Under the pieces are notes generated by a model. That model saw only the letters and a program-made list of their open reading frames with translations. It ran no database searches and had not been told where the DNA came from. A stretch of DNA of 64,000 bases from Oikopleura dioica (lineage: Eukaryota > Chordata > Appendicularia > Copelata > Oikopleuridae), in the NCBI GenBank assembly GCA_907165135.1, contig OU015568.1:2860501-2924500 (forward strand). Reading direction: 5' to 3'. Both the position numbers and the translations under genes were made by a program. Position 1 is the first letter of the stretch. Every line of letters begins with the position of its first letter. Below, one piece after another: positions 44,251-57,894 of the stretch.

Positions 44251-45414
44251 ATGTCCAGAGCATTTTCGAAACTTTTATTCTATTTCGGAATTTTTCTGAG
44301 TTTTGGGATCATTTCCACGATTCTGAGTGTTCCAAAATTCCTCAAAAAAACAAGCCTTCAATATAAAACGACCAAAGATGAAACGACAACAACAACGATT
44401 TCGACACCAACAACAGGTTTTCTATTTCAAAATCTCCGAGGATTTTCAATTATTTTAGAGCCACCAACATCAGAAACCACGCTAGAGTTCTTCACTTCAT
44501 CATCCCCTTTTTCGACATCACAAAAGGCAAAAGAGACAAGCTCTACTTCCAAAACACTAGATTTGACTGAAACAACAACTCCAGCTTCAAACACCATAAT
44601 TTTGACAGCGACAACACCAACAACAACGGAGACAACAACAGAGATAGGAACAACGACGCTTACCGAACCAATAACAACACCATCATTTGAAATCACGACA
44701 GAATCTCGATGTGCCAGCTTCGATTGCCTAAATGGAGGAGTATGTGTTCTTGAGTACGGATATCCAAAGTGCGAATGTAAGGAGCCCTATTTCGCAAATC
44801 ACTGCGAGCGGCACCCATGTGACTTTCACGATTGTAACAATGGCATCTGCATATACGACGATAAAAATAAAATTCCAAGATGCGTCTGCGAGCCGAATTA
44901 CGCTGGTGAGTTCTGCGAACAAACTCTGTGCGAGATTCAAGGATGCGAAAACGGAAGCACTTGTTTAATTGAAAACGGAGTTGCTAGATGTAAATGCCTT
45001 GTCTCGTATTCAGGCGAAAAATGTCAGTGCCCTCCGATCTTTGAAAAGCAGCGAGAGCATGGAAGCTTTGTTTATAGACAGTGGCACGGGGCAAAAGCTC
45101 ATTGCGAAAATAAAGGAGGTTACCTTTCATTTTTTCTCAACCACAAAGAATTTGCCGATTATATTCTCAAATATCGAGGGCAGAAACATGATGAATGGAT
45201 TGGATACGAGCAAAAGTATCCAAACAACAAATACTTGTACAAAACCGTTGATGGAAATGATGCGGAATACTACAATTGGGCGGAAGGCGAACCGAGTGAG
45301 GATTGGGAGTACTGCGTTCAACTTTTTGACAACCGAGATACGATGAATGACAAAGAATGTAGTGCAGAGTGGTGGGCTTTTTCCTGTCGCTTTTCTCAAA
45401 ACTGCGTGAAATAA
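44251..45414 (+). CDS. EGF/C-type-lectin membrane or secreted protein, copy 1
   Basis: Exons 44251..44416 and 44459..45414 (373 residues); the 42-nt intron is open in frame, so an unspliced form of 387 residues is also possible. After a hydrophobic N-terminal segment (LLFYFGIFLSFGIISTILSV, signal or anchor) comes a long Thr-rich, mucin-like stretch, then three EGF-like modules (CASFDCLNGGVCVLE, CDFHDCNNGICIYD, CEIQGCENGSTCLIE) and one C-type lectin domain with WIGYEQKYPN, NWAEGEPSEDWEYCVQL and a final CRFSQNC. EPS-ED-W resembles the sugar-binding EPN loop of lectins with Pro-Ser instead of Pro-Asn. Probable extracellular recognition role, inferred. Confidence 0.8.
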   Translation: MSRAFSKLLFYFGIFLSFGIISTILSVPKFLKKTSLQYKTTKDETTTTTISTPTTGFLFQNLRGFSIILEPPTSETTLEFFTSSSPFSTSQKAKETSSTSKTLDLTETTTPASNTIILTATTPTTTETTTEIGTTTLTEPITTPSFEITTESRCASFDCLNGGVCVLEYGYPKCECKEPYFANHCERHPCDFHDCNNGICIYDDKNKIPRCVCEPNYAGEFCEQTLCEIQGCENGSTCLIENGVARCKCLVSYSGEKCQCPPIFEKQREHGSFVYRQWHGAKAHCENKGGYLSFFLNHKEFADYILKYRGQKHDEWIGYEQKYPNNKYLYKTVDGNDAEYYNWAEGEPSEDWEYCVQLFDNRDTMNDKECSAEWWAFSCRFSQNCVK

Positions 45415-45840
45415 CTCTCCTCTATTTCAATAAAAATTCCCGCTCAAACTGATTGCTTTGATTTTTGTCCGAGAACGAAATTTCCTTGAAATAGAGATGA
45501 ACTTTATTGATTCTAGACGCTAGAATCTAGACTCTAGATTCTAGAGAATAACCAATAAGTATAGCAAGTATTTGAAAAAGTCTTCATTATTTCTTGTTGT
45601 TTCCTTATCGCCTTATTTTTAAGCTCGGGAATCCTAATAACGAACATTTCAGCTATTTTTTGCTTCTTATCGCTCCTGAACTTCAAGAAATCATTCAACT
45701 GAGTTTAAATAATATTTTGTACTTGCAGCTTCCGGCGTGTCGAAAACCGTCCATCAAATCTTTATCATATTTGAACTCTTTATTTACAAGAATAAATTGC
45801 GCGTGGAAAGATGAGCTGTTTAGCCCTGTCAGACGGCTCT

Positions 45841-45846
45841 TATAAA
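45841..45846 (+). promoter_or_regulatory. TATA box, lectin copy 2
   Basis: TATAAA 37-42 nt upstream of the copy 2 ATG, within the duplicated promoter block. Confidence 0.6.
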
Positions 45847-45882
45847 TGCGACTTCCGGGTATTTTTTATCTACGACAAGATC

Positions 45883-46867
45883 ATGTCCAGAGCATTTTCG
45901 AAAATTTTATTTTATTTTGGAATTCTTCTGAGTTTTGGAATCATTTCCACAATTCTGAGTGTTCCAAAATTCCTAACTAGAACAAGCTTTGAGTACACAA
46001 CGATCAAACATGAAACAACAACTTCGACGCCAACAACAGGTTTTCTTTTAAAAATCTCCGAGTATTCTTATAATTTCCCCATCAACAGAGACAACAACAA
46101 CGACGCTTCCCGAACCAATAACAACACCAGCAGCAGAATTCGAAATCACGACAGAATCCCCATGTGCCAGCTTCGATTGTATGAATGAAGGGTCGTGCGT
46201 TCTTGATCACGGATATCCAAAGTGCGAATGTAAAGAGCCCTATTTTGCGAATCATTGCGAGCGACATCCATGTGACTTTCACCAATGCGTAATTGGAGTT
46301 TGCATCTACGACGAAGAAATTCAGAGTCCAAAGTGCGCATGTGATCCAAATTACGGAGGTGAATTCTGTGACCAAACTTTGTGCGAGATTCAAGGATGCG
46401 AAAATGGAAGCACCTGTTCGGTAGAAAACGGAGTTGCAAAATGTGAATGCCGCGTATCATACAGTGGAGAAAAATGCCAGTGCCCTCCGATCTTCGAAAA
46501 GCAGCGAGAGTATGGTAGCCTGGCTTACAGACAGTGGCATGGAGCAAAAGCTCATTGCGAAAAAAGAGGAGGTTACCTTTCATTTTTTCTCAACCACAAA
46601 GAGTTTACCGATTATATTCACAAATATCGAGGGCAGAAACATGATGAATGGATCGGATACGAGCAAAAGTATCCAAACAACAAATACTTGTACAAGACCG
46701 TTGATGGAAACGATGCGGAATACTTCAATTGGGCGGAAGGCGAACCGAGTGAGGATTGGGAACACTGCGTTCAACTTTTTGACAGCCGAGATACCATGAA
46801 TGACAAAGATTGTAATGCAGAGCGGTGGGCTTTTTCCTGTCGCTTTTCTCAAAACTGCGTGAAATAA
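45883..46867 (+). CDS. EGF/C-type-lectin protein, copy 2
   Basis: Exons 45883..46039 and 46089..46867 give 311 residues. Here the 49-nt intron is required, because the frame breaks without it, which confirms the same intron in copy 1. The Thr-rich stretch is much shorter than in copy 1. The three EGF modules and the lectin domain are retained (WIGYEQKYPN, EPSEDWEHCVQL, CRFSQNCVK end). AATAAA follows the stop near 46882. It is almost identical to copy 3 over coding, promoter and 3' sequence, so that duplication is recent. Confidence 0.85.
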
Positions 46868-46964
46868 CTCTCCTCTATTTCAATAAAAATTCCCGCTCAA
46901 ACTGATTGCTTTGATTTTTGTCCGAGAACGAAATTTCCTTGAAATAGAGATGAACTTTATTGAT

Positions 46965-47001
46965 TCTAGACGCTAGAATCTAGACTCTAGAATCTAGAGA
47001 A
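46965..47001. repeat. TCTAGA-type palindrome cluster (also at 45512-45548)
   Basis: TTCTAGACGCTAGAATCTAG followed by ACTCTAGAATCTAGAGAA forms nested palindromes of the CTAGA hexamer between lectin copies 2 and 3; nearly the same string lies between copies 1 and 2 at 45512-45548. A single TTCTAGAGAAT occurs upstream of copy 1 and near 40373. Confidence 0.7.
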
Positions 47002-47293
47002 TTATCAATAATTATAGCAAGTATTTGAAAAAGTCTTCATCATTTCTTGTTGTTTCCTTATCGCCTTATTCTTAAGCTCGGGAATCCTAATAACGAAAAC
47101 TTCAGCTATTTTTTGCTTCTTATCGCTCCCGAACTTCAAGAAATCATTCAACTGAGTTTAAATAATATTTTGTACTTGCAGCTTCCGCCGTGTCGAAAAC
47201 CGTCCATCAAATCTTTATCATATTTGAACTCTTTATTTACAAGAATAAATTGCGCGTAGAAAGATGAGCTGTTTAGCCCTGTCAGACTGCTTT

Positions 47294-47299
47294 TATAAA
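47294..47299 (+). promoter_or_regulatory. TATA box, lectin copy 3
   Basis: TATAAA 35-40 nt upstream of the copy 3 ATG; the following GCGACT of the other copies is GGGACT here. Confidence 0.55.
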
Positions 47300-47333
47300 T
47301 GGGACTCCGGTGTTTTTTATCTACGACAAGATA

Positions 47334-48279
47334 ATGTCCAGAGCATTTTCGAAAATTTTATTTTATTTTGGAATTCTTCTGAGTTTTGGAATCATTTCCA
47401 CAATTCTGAGTGTTCCGAAATTCCTAACTAGAACAAGCTTTGAGTACACAACGATCAAACATGAAACAACAACTTCGACGCCAACAACAGGTTTTCTTTT
47501 AAAAATCTCCGAGTATTCTTATAATTTCCCCATCAACAGAGACAACAACAACGACGCTTCCCGAACCAATAACAACACCAGCAACAGAATTCGAAATCAC
47601 GACAGAATCCCCATGTGCCAGCTTCGATTGCATGAATGAAGGGTCGTGCGTTCTTGATCACGGATATCCAAAGTGCGAATGTAAAGAGCCCTATTTTGCG
47701 AATCATTGCGAGCGACATCCATGTGACTTTCACCAATGCGTAAATGGAGTTTGCATCTACGACAAAGAAATTCACAGTCCAAAGTGCGCATGTGATCCAA
47801 ATTACGGAGGTGAATTCTGTGACCAAACTTTGTGCGAGATTCAAGGATGCGAAAATGGAAGCACCTGTTCGGTAGAAAACGGAGTTGCAAAATGTGAATG
47901 CCGCGTATCATACAGTGGAGAAAAATGCCAGTGCCCTCCGATCTTCGAAAAGCAGCGAGAGTATGGTAGCCTGGCTTACAGACAGTGGCATGGAGCAAAA
48001 GCTCATTGCGAAAAAAGAGGAGGTTACCTTTCATTTTTTCTCAACCACAAAGAGTTTACCGATTATATTCACAAATATCGAGGGCAGAAACATGATGAAT
48101 GGATCGGATACGAGCAAAAGTATCCAAACAACAAATACTTGTACAAGACCGTTGATGGAAACGATGCGGAATACTTCAATTGGGCGGAAGGCGAACCGAG
48201 TGAGGATTGGGAACACTGCGTTCAACTTTTTGACAGCCGAGATACCATGAATGACAAAGATTGTAATGCAGAGCGGTAG
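47334..48279 (+). pseudogene. EGF/C-type-lectin protein, copy 3, ended by a nonsense codon
   Basis: Exons 47334..47490 and 47540..48279 (298 residues). It matches copy 2 almost base for base until GCAGAGCGGTAG, where copies 1 and 2 have TGG (Trp). The stop removes the last 13 residues, including the two final lectin cysteines that close disulfides, so the domain should not fold normally. A second change further on (TGCTAGAAATAA for TGCGTGAAATAA) would also stop the frame. The EGF modules are intact. It is either a young pseudogene or a product shortened to its EGF part. A sequencing error at the first site would not rescue the second. Confidence 0.75.
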
Positions 48280-48481
48280 GCTTTTTCCTGTCGCTTTTCT
48301 CAAAACTGCTAGAAATAACTTTCCTATATTTCAATAAAGATCCTCGCTCAAACCCATTGATCATCTTGCCCCGACATGTTCAGTCAGATTAAACACTTAT
48401 CCTATCAAAGTGTTTACACTTGCTCCTCACGGTCATTCTGAGTTTTCAACTCACAGTGTCTTCTTGATTTAACATAATGAG

Positions 48482-49467
48482 ATGAAAGTTCTATATTTTA
48501 TCTTATCATTTTCTTTTGGCTTCTTGGGTTGCTACGATTTTTGTCCGAGAACGATAAGAGATGTACGAGAAATCGGAGAAGGCTGCCCTTGTCTTTGAAA
48601 TTGGTTGACTTTCATGTTTTTGTGAGATTTGTTATTTCTTGAAAACCAACCATAAGTGACGCCGACCGAAATGTCCGCTGTAACCAAGTCGGCCTCCAAT
48701 CAATCCCCGCTTTCAATAACCGAACAGAATTCGCAGCCCGAATCGCCTTTTTCGCCGACAATGAAATCACAGAGCTCCAAGAAGGTGGCTTTTCTTATGG
48801 ATACTCAACGCTCGAAACGCTTCACTTGCACAACAACAATCTGACGAAGATTCTTCCAGGAACATTTTTGCCTCTTCTAGAGCTAGAAAAATTATTTCTT
48901 CAAAACAACTTCATCGAAAAAATCGAGGATTTCTATTTCAGCGACCTGGCGCAATTGAAGTTTTTGTTCCTGGAGAATAATCGGATTCAAACTGTCAGCA
49001 AAAACGCATTCTTGAACCAGCGGAATCTCGAAGTTCTTGATCTTTCTCGCAACTCAATTCTTCATCTTCATGGGTTGGACATGAGCGGCTTCGTCTCGCT
49101 GCGATTTCTGAATCTAAGAAGCAATAATCTCTCATCTATCGGGATTCAAAGGCTTCCAGAATCGATCAGTCTTGAATTGATTTCTTTGGATGACAATGAC
49201 TGGTCATGTGATGAACGAACAAGCTGTTTCACGAGAGAACCTCTTTTAGAAATCATCCGAAATTCTAGTGCGCTTTTGACGGCGCCTCTGATCTGCGAAG
49301 AGCCCCAAAAATATCAGGGAAGAAATTTATTCCAAGTTCTGAACGATGTTGATTGCTCAAAAGTCGAGTTGTTTCCAACATTTTCATCCGCGAAATCAAA
49401 GTTCGACCATCATAATATTGCTCTGTTGACATTTCTTTTCGTCCTGCTGGTGGGAGCTCAAGAATAA
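48482..49467 (+). CDS. Secreted leucine-rich-repeat protein, possibly GPI-anchored
   Basis: Exon 1 (48482..48597) gives a signal peptide (MKVLYFILSFSFGFLGC) and the start of an LRR N-terminal cap (GCPCL). Exon 2 (48657..49467) completes the cap (C-DADRNVRC) and carries about six repeats (LETLHLHNNNLTKILPGTF, LEKLFLQNNFIEKI, LKFLFLENNRIQTV, LEVLDLSRNSI, LRFLNLRSNNLSSI), then a C-terminal cap (NDWSCDERTSC) and a terminal hydrophobic run (IALLTFLFVLLVGAQE), as in GPI-anchored proteins. Total 308 residues. The LRR cap fixes the exon junction, which has no GT donor (G|AAATTG..ATAAG), so the intron is non-canonical. Confidence 0.75.
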
Positions 49468-49540
49468 TAATCATTCTGCAAATAAAGAAATAAATAAACA
49501 AGAATGACAAACTTTTGCTTCCTCAGATGTTGTCAAAAAT

Positions 49541-50045
49541 ATGAGTTTTCTGAGTTTGATACTGATAAATATTGCAGTTGGAAAAGACTGTTATGATAAG
49601 GAGAGACCATGGGATTATACAGGCGATATTGACTTTACAGTAACTGGAGAGAAATGTATGGACTGGCGGAAAGGGACGACCCACAGGAAACGCGATTTCT
49701 TCTATTTTTGAATTATGCTTAGGGTAAAATTATTGAAATCAAGGAAGACCCAAGCACTACCCCACTCAAAGTGGAAGTTCCAATTTCTGCCGAAACCCTG
49801 ACAGTGACCCAAACGGACCCTGGTGCTACACAACAGACCCTAATGGTGAACCTATTTTGATTTCGTCCCAATCTGAACCCTTCTTAGTTGTCTACGCTTA
49901 TTGCAATGTACCCACTTGCGATGAAAGCAAATCAAAGGAGCGTCAAAACAACGTCAATTGCATATCAGATTCGCGCGGTACAGCTTATCGAGGCTCTCAG
50001 GCAAAGTGCTCTCTCAATTATTACTGGGCAGATAAAAAGTATTAA
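49541..50045 (+). CDS. Secreted single-kringle protein
   Basis: Exons 49541..49674 and 49748..50045 give 143 residues. Signal peptide [14 protein letters not shown], then a kringle: [45 protein letters not shown] and YCNVPTC, containing the family's NFCRNPD and PWCYT blocks. After the kringle is a short Cys-containing tail ending WADKKY. The kringle alignment places the intron at GG|GACGAC..GGAAG|A, a GA-AG type boundary. Kringles bind proteins or lysine; the role here is unknown. Confidence 0.75.
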
Positions 50046-50098
50046 TTCTGTAGCCATCTGTAGATAAAAATTGAATAATTATTGAGCGCCAGTCATAG

Positions 50099-51765
<1,667 letters not shown>

Positions 51766-51772
51766 GCTTGGT

Positions 51773-51885
51773 TAGAATACCAATTGGTATTCAAAAACCA
51801 ATTTTGGTATTCAAAATTTGAATTTCAAATACCAATTTTTGATATTCAAATACCAAAAATTTTTGGTATTCTAACCGAGCGCCCC
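51773..51885. repeat. TTGGTATTC / GAATACCAA palindromic tract
   Basis: About nine alternating direct and inverted copies of (A/T)TTGGTATTCAAA, ending TTTTTGGTATTCTAACCGAG. Closely related AAGCTTGGTTAGAATACC at the left end makes the whole tract a hairpin. Confidence 0.7.
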
Positions 51886-51889
51886 CGCT

Positions 51890-54750
51890 AAAATAGCCAA
51901 ACCCTAACATTTACCCAACCCTAACCCTTAAGTGCTTCCTATTTGGTGGTGAGTGGAGTCAACTAGAAAATCTTGATAAATTTTGCGTGGGTGGCTTTCC
52001 GGCTGCTGATTGGCCGGTTTGCCAAACTCAGGCTTCTGATTGGCTGAAAAATTTTGTCGGGATTTTTTGTCGATTCTTTACAACTCCCCAGATATTTGGA
52101 GGGTTATCTTGATTCAAGACTTGGTCAAATTGGATTATCCATTTAGACCAGACAATATTAAAAAAATTGAGAATCCGAGCTATACAGTATAGGCTATACT
52201 CTCTTAATTACTTTTTGTTTGTGAGCCTCTTGACCCAGAAAAAAAGAAAACTAATTACTATTATAATAAACCGCAGATGAAGAAATATATTTCTCGCCAA
52301 ATCGCTGGCTAGACATATTTTTTCTAGTTTTGCTGGAAATGAAAACGCATCGTCTTAGAAATGGATTTGCCCCGTAAGTCTGATTTATTAGTTTGAGTTT
52401 TTACACGGAGAACATGTATTTTTAATGTCGCTACTGGGTATGAAAGTAATCGACTAAATGAGTTTTTTCTTTTTTCTATTCTGAGCCGGGCATTTTTCCC
52501 ACACGCCGGAGGCCACAAACTGCGGCCATTAAAGAAATCCACCGAGAAATAATTGATAAAGAGACACGAGACACGAGCACCTACAACAATCATTATACCG
52601 CCCTTCTGATACATACGCATATTGTTAATTAATCAGCATAAAACCGACGAACGGATATGCCAAAACGAAACTCGAATGAAAACAAAATAGGCTTCAGCCA
52701 CTCAGTTCTCGGCTCAGATGGCGACTTTTGAAACGCAAAAAGACTTCATCGATAATTGGAGACAGAGGGACTGGAGGGGTTGAAAGACCTGTAAAGAAGG
52801 AAAATAGAAGTGAAAGCGATACAAGGTGAAAAAATTATTTTACTTCAGAGACTTTAACTTACCGATTTCTTTTTGATATAAACCCCCTCCTTTGCCTTGC
52901 CCCCAAAAAAGAAGCTTGAGGTCCCTTTCGATTCGGATTTTTTTCTGTCTACTATGCATTTTCTTTACCAAATAAACCCCAAAACAACATTAGCATGGGA
53001 GTTTATAACCTCATTACGAACAATTCGGACTCAGTCGGATCATCTATTTTCGTTGGTTATTTTAGAATAAGAGCCATTCGAGTTCGAATATTATTTGAAG
53101 TTTCGCTTTTTTGATACAATAATTGAAACATAAAATATGGTCCTTTTTACTCCCTTATTAGCCAGAGGCCGTTATTTGAAAAAACTGGTGAACCCGAGGT
53201 AACTTGTGGAGTACTAAATCCTTAATGCGCAAAGGCATCCAACATGTATGAGATTTTTATTATTAGAGATTTGAGAATATGTTTCCAGAAGGAAATATTT
53301 GATTCCCAACGTTCTGTATCTTCTTTCTTGTTCGCGCTCTTATGAATAAGTTCACACAGTAATGGTCAATTTTCGTGGGTCACAGCGTTACAGTAGCTTC
53401 TTCGGAGAAACTGTATTGAGACAAACCATTCGATATGAATGTCTGACATGATATGACATTTTGCTTTATCTATCGATGAATGTTTCATATTTATCAGATT
53501 ATATATTGAAATTTGCTAATTGAAAATGGTCATTTCACCATTTGCAGAAGGACTGAATTATGATAAATCTTTCTTTACCGAATCACAAGCGGGAAACTTG
53601 CTTTTATACGAGAATTCCAAGATTAAATACAAGGTAGAGTAGGGATTTAAACCGTCCATATTGAGGTATAGTGAGGCATATTGAGGCATATTGGTGAACT
53701 ATCAATATCATGTTTTCACTATAAAACTGAAAAGATATTTTTTACTTGTTGACCTAGAAAAAACAGTATTTTTGGACATAGAATTTGAATGAGACAAAAT
53801 GAACTGCTTTCTATCAATTGAACCTGTCGGCAAATCCGATACAAATTTAAATTTTAAAACGCTTGAAGCACTAAAAGATTCAGATATCAAACATTGTTCG
53901 CGGGACAATAAGTCTGACATTCCAAAAAGACGGGTTTAAAACCCTCTTTCTCGCATTTTGACTCGATTTTTGGTTGATAGAGAGCTTGATTTTTTAATCG
54001 CGAAGAAAATGGATTTTAGGTAAATTTAAATATAATAAAAATGGCTGAGTTGAAGTTTACTGATCCAGGCATGAAAACCGCTAATTATTTCGGTAAAAAG
54101 AACGGTTAAACCGTCTGACTTAGACATAAAATTAGTTAAAGTAGACAATTTCGACCCATTTTTGAGATTTGATGGAGTTATTCGGCAATTTTCGTGTCGG
54201 TTTTTGCTACAATCTAGGTCTTAGGTTTTTTTTCTGTCAAATAATCAGAATATTTTTAAGGTACAGTGTCTGAATAATTCATTTTTGAGTTTATATGAGG
54301 ATTTTTTCAGACAAAACTGACACGTATAAGATAGGACGTATAATTTGAGATAAAGTGTCACATATTTCAAACAAGATTTTTTTTAATATTCTGTATATAT
54401 CCAGTAAACTCTACCGGCGCGCATTTTTGCATAAATATTTCACTACATGAACGCATCAAGCTTCAATTAACGGTCGAATAAAGGCTTGCCACTTCACTGA
54501 TTGAGAATAATTTGAGCGATGATAAAGTATGCAGCATCGTTCAGTATAGGTACGTCAGATCTTCTTTGAATGCAGGAAGATTAACGACTGTTTTTGAGAC
54601 AAGAAAATGCTCATTATTGTCGAGAAACTTCAAAAATTTGGAATAATAAGAGGTTTCGCTCAAAAGAATGAGAAAAAGAGGTTCGTTGATTATTTGATAG
54701 AAGGACCTTACAAGGGCCTCCGACTCGGTAATCTGTGTAGAGGCCTAGAG
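51890..54750. other. Gene-poor AT-rich region, no supported gene
   Basis: Holds short telomere-like words (ACCCTAACATTTACCCAACC then CTAACCCTTAAG at 51899-51931) and scattered low-complexity sequence. The open frames are short and unsupported on both strands. Confidence 0.4.
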
Positions 54751-54756
54751 AGTAGA

Positions 54757-55096
54757 GCCCCCCCCCCCGTCAGCTTTTTTCGAAGAATCAAGTTTCGGAA
54801 TTTAAAAATTTTGACCCCGGAAATCGATTCTACAGGTCAAAAAACGAGGCTGCATTTTTCGGGGGTCTATCTCGACTCTTTTACCCTCAAAATCGCATTT
54901 GAAAATTGGACTTTTCGTCAAAAATTGACGAATTTGTCCTAATTCTGGCGAAAATATTGATTTTTCTTGGTAAAAAATTCCTCCTATTACCTTTTTTGAA
55001 GCAAGTTTAACCTGAGGACGCAAAAAGAACCAAAAATATGGTGTTTTTAAAAATTTTCATTTTCGAAGGAAAAAGCTGACGGGTGGGGGTCCTTAA
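54757..55096. mobile_element. ~340-bp inverted-repeat element with C-rich ends
   Basis: The left end GCCCCCCCCCCCCGTCAGCT followed by TTTTTTCGAAG is matched in inverse by CTTCGAAAATG-like sequence and AAAAAGCTGACGGGTGGGGG then TCCTTAAAC at the right. The terminal GGACCCCC resembles the 43019-43675 element. Confidence 0.6.
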
Positions 55097-55099
55097 ACA

Positions 55100-55630
55100 T
55101 TAAAAATTCTTGGAAAATCAGAAAAATAAGGTTTGAAAAACAAAAAGATCGAGGTTGAAGCTTTGAACTTTATAGCATCACCAAATGTATCCGTAAGCGT
55201 CAATGCATTTAAAAACAGTACTGTTGGTCCGTATCTAGGGCACTCTCAATGACGCCCCGAGAACAGAATGAACACAACTGTAAAGAGCTATTTTAATGAA
55301 CTTCATGACGACAGGTCACGGTATAAAGGCATTAAGAATGCAGAGCTAGCAGCAGAGGGATTAAATTAGCCAGCAACTTTTTCTTCTTCAGAGAAAACCG
55401 AAAACAAAAAATAAACAAAAAAAACATGCCTGTGGCAAGAGATTCCCCTTACAGGCGACTTCAGTCGGGAAAATTTGAAAATTCTTTCAAAAATATTGCT
55501 AAAAGATTTGCTTCAAAGGGGTAATAACTTATATTATTGATAAGGGCGTTTTTTTGCCTTATTCGAAAACAACCAAGATTCTTTTGTAAAAGACAAATGA
55601 AAAATCTTTCGATTGACTTTACTATTTTTA
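55100..55630. other. 5' flank of the K2P gene
   Basis: No gene recognised. TTACTATTTTTAG ends at about 55631, a splice acceptor (cis or trans) 47 nt before the K2P start codon. Confidence 0.4.
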
Positions 55631-55677
55631 GGCGTGTGCAAGTAAAACTTGAAGACGACGCGAAAAAGGACACAACA

Positions 55678-57816
55678 ATGAAATGGTATTCCTACCTGAT
55701 CCTCCTCCTCATGTACATCGTCTATTTGGCCATCGGAGCAATGGTTTTTCAAAAATTTGAGCAGCCAAATGAGGTTAGCAATGAATAGTCTTCCATGTCT
55801 CCAGAAAAATGACCTCTTCTATTTCAGAAAAATAAGTGTATAGAGGCGAAAGAAAAAGTCAGGACGAAAATCAATCAATTTGGAGATGACTATTTTTACA
55901 CTCTCGGCTTGAACTTGAAATTTTGCCGAGGAGTCAATGAATTTCTCGACACCCAATCTGCCGGTGTTCAGCAAGGAATGGGCTTTTGATAAAAAGAAAA
56001 GATATTGAATTCAAGTTTAATTTGGATCACGGAAAAGCCACAATCAAAAGATGTTATTGACATTATATCGAATTGGGCGAAAACGAACTGTTCGCAAGAA
56101 GCTTATCCAATAGTTGAGCAGTCATTGGCGAAGAGGGAGGACGATGATGAATTTGTCGCTCGTTATAATTTAGCTTGGAATAGTAAGTCACATCTCAATA
56201 TATTCTGAGTCTTTGTAGTCTTTTGTCCTTCATAAACATTTGGAATCATCCATTGCCTTTAGAATGCCAGGATCTTGCGAATATGGAACCAAACTTTGAC
56301 CTTGAAGAAATAACGCTCACTGGCAAAGGTTTGCCATTATCAATGTTTGACGTCAAAATTCAAATCCATCCCCATTATTAGCTCTCCGGGCAATTATGCA
56401 GAAAACCGCGCAGTTCGGCGTGAACAACTATCTATCGCTCAATAAGGACTGCCACGAAAGGTTAGCGAACTCTTCTCAACCCGAAGACAAAATGAGCCTT
56501 TAAAAGAATCGGCAGCTGATTCGATAATTGGCTTATCTTTTGAATAACTTATAAGTTCAGATGGAACTATCATAATGCATTTTTCTTCGCGGGAACATTG
56601 GCATCTACCATTGGCTATGGCAACATCGCTCCTGAAACTAAGTATGGCAAGATCTTCTGCCTGGCTTTTATCTCATTTGGAATTCCGTACTTTGCCTACA
56701 TGATGTCAGTAAGTACTTTTATGGCGTTAAAAGCCCTTTGGTGCATGTTTTTAGAGTAAAAAATAATTAAATGACCTGTCATTTTTAGACTGATAATTAT
56801 GCCTCTGTAAAGCTTAACAAAATTATTCATAAGAAAGAAAATCGGGCAAAAATGAGAATAAGCCGTTTCGTAGTTATGTGTCTAAAAATGCTTGACAGCT
56901 AATTAAAAAATAGCTCAATTACAGTAAGCCCTGATATAAGACTTATACCAGCGCCATCATAAAAATCTTTTTTAGGCAATATCGGACTTGATCAACCACC
57001 AAATGGACCGGATCCGCGACTGGCTGGAAAAGCATGTCTTTCCCGACGGAGTCAACTACTATTTCATTCCAAGTTGCTATACCTTTGGAGGACTCATCTT
57101 TTTCATCGCAATTCCGAGCTACATATTTACCATTATGGAAGGTACGCATTATCTTTTCTGGCAGATTTGTTACTAATTAAACAGATTGGACGATGCTAGA
57201 CGCGATCTATTACAGCTTCATTTCTCTCTCGACGATTGGCTTCGGTGATTTTATTCCGTCCATGGAACCGCCAAATAAATACGCAGAATATGTCCGAAAC
57301 GACACTGCTTGACACGGGTCTCTTCTATTTAGATGAGAAATGATCTTGAGACATAATGTCTTGACGATTTTTTTATGAAATCAAGATGACCCACTCGAAG
57401 TTTTGAAGCATTAATCAACCCTATTCCGACCGAACAGGATGATCAAAACGACGATGGACTTTCAAAATTATGCAATCCTTCAATTTGGCCGGAACATATT
57501 GAAATCATTTTCAACATGTATCGTGTCATGGTCTTCTTTTGGATCCTCTGCGGATTAGGTTTCAAAACTTCCGATTTTTCCGAAATCAAAATTTTCTAGT
57601 CTGGCTTGGTGGTGTGATTTCCATCATGACAGAAATGATTCGACACCGAGGAAAATCGCTCGACGACGAAAAACAGAAAAATGAAGAAAACGAGGAGAAG
57701 AAAGACAAGAATTTGAGACAACAGTCGACCAAGAGATTGAACAACGGATCGTTGCAAAAGGTGAGCAAAAGAATCTGCCAAAGATCAAGGAAATTTTATA
57801 GGTGGTGAAAGTCTAA
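55678..57816 (+). CDS. Two-pore-domain potassium channel
   Basis: About eleven exons, among them 55678..55773, 55828.., 56016..56182, 56263..56328, 56382..56460, 56561..56708, 56976..57141, 57185.., 57409..57558 and 57600..57760, with a short last exon 57802..57816 or read-through to 57808. TM1 is [18 protein letters not shown]; a long extracellular cap follows; pore 1 has TIGYGN, pore 2 TIGFGD; TM2 to TM4 are evident ([49 protein letters not shown]). The C-terminal tail is Glu/Lys-rich. It is a background K+ channel; the subfamily is not determinable. Joins near 55966 and 57303 are uncertain. Confidence 0.85.
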
Positions 57817-57894
57817 TGAGAACGCGCTCTTTCTTGTATATTTGTAATAAATCAAACTTCCAGTTCAATTCTACGAATCATTTTTATTCTAGTT

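Noticed and set aside
52324..52620. 98-codon minus frame
   Set aside because: No splice, signal or domain support in an AT-rich gene-poor region; no coding bias.
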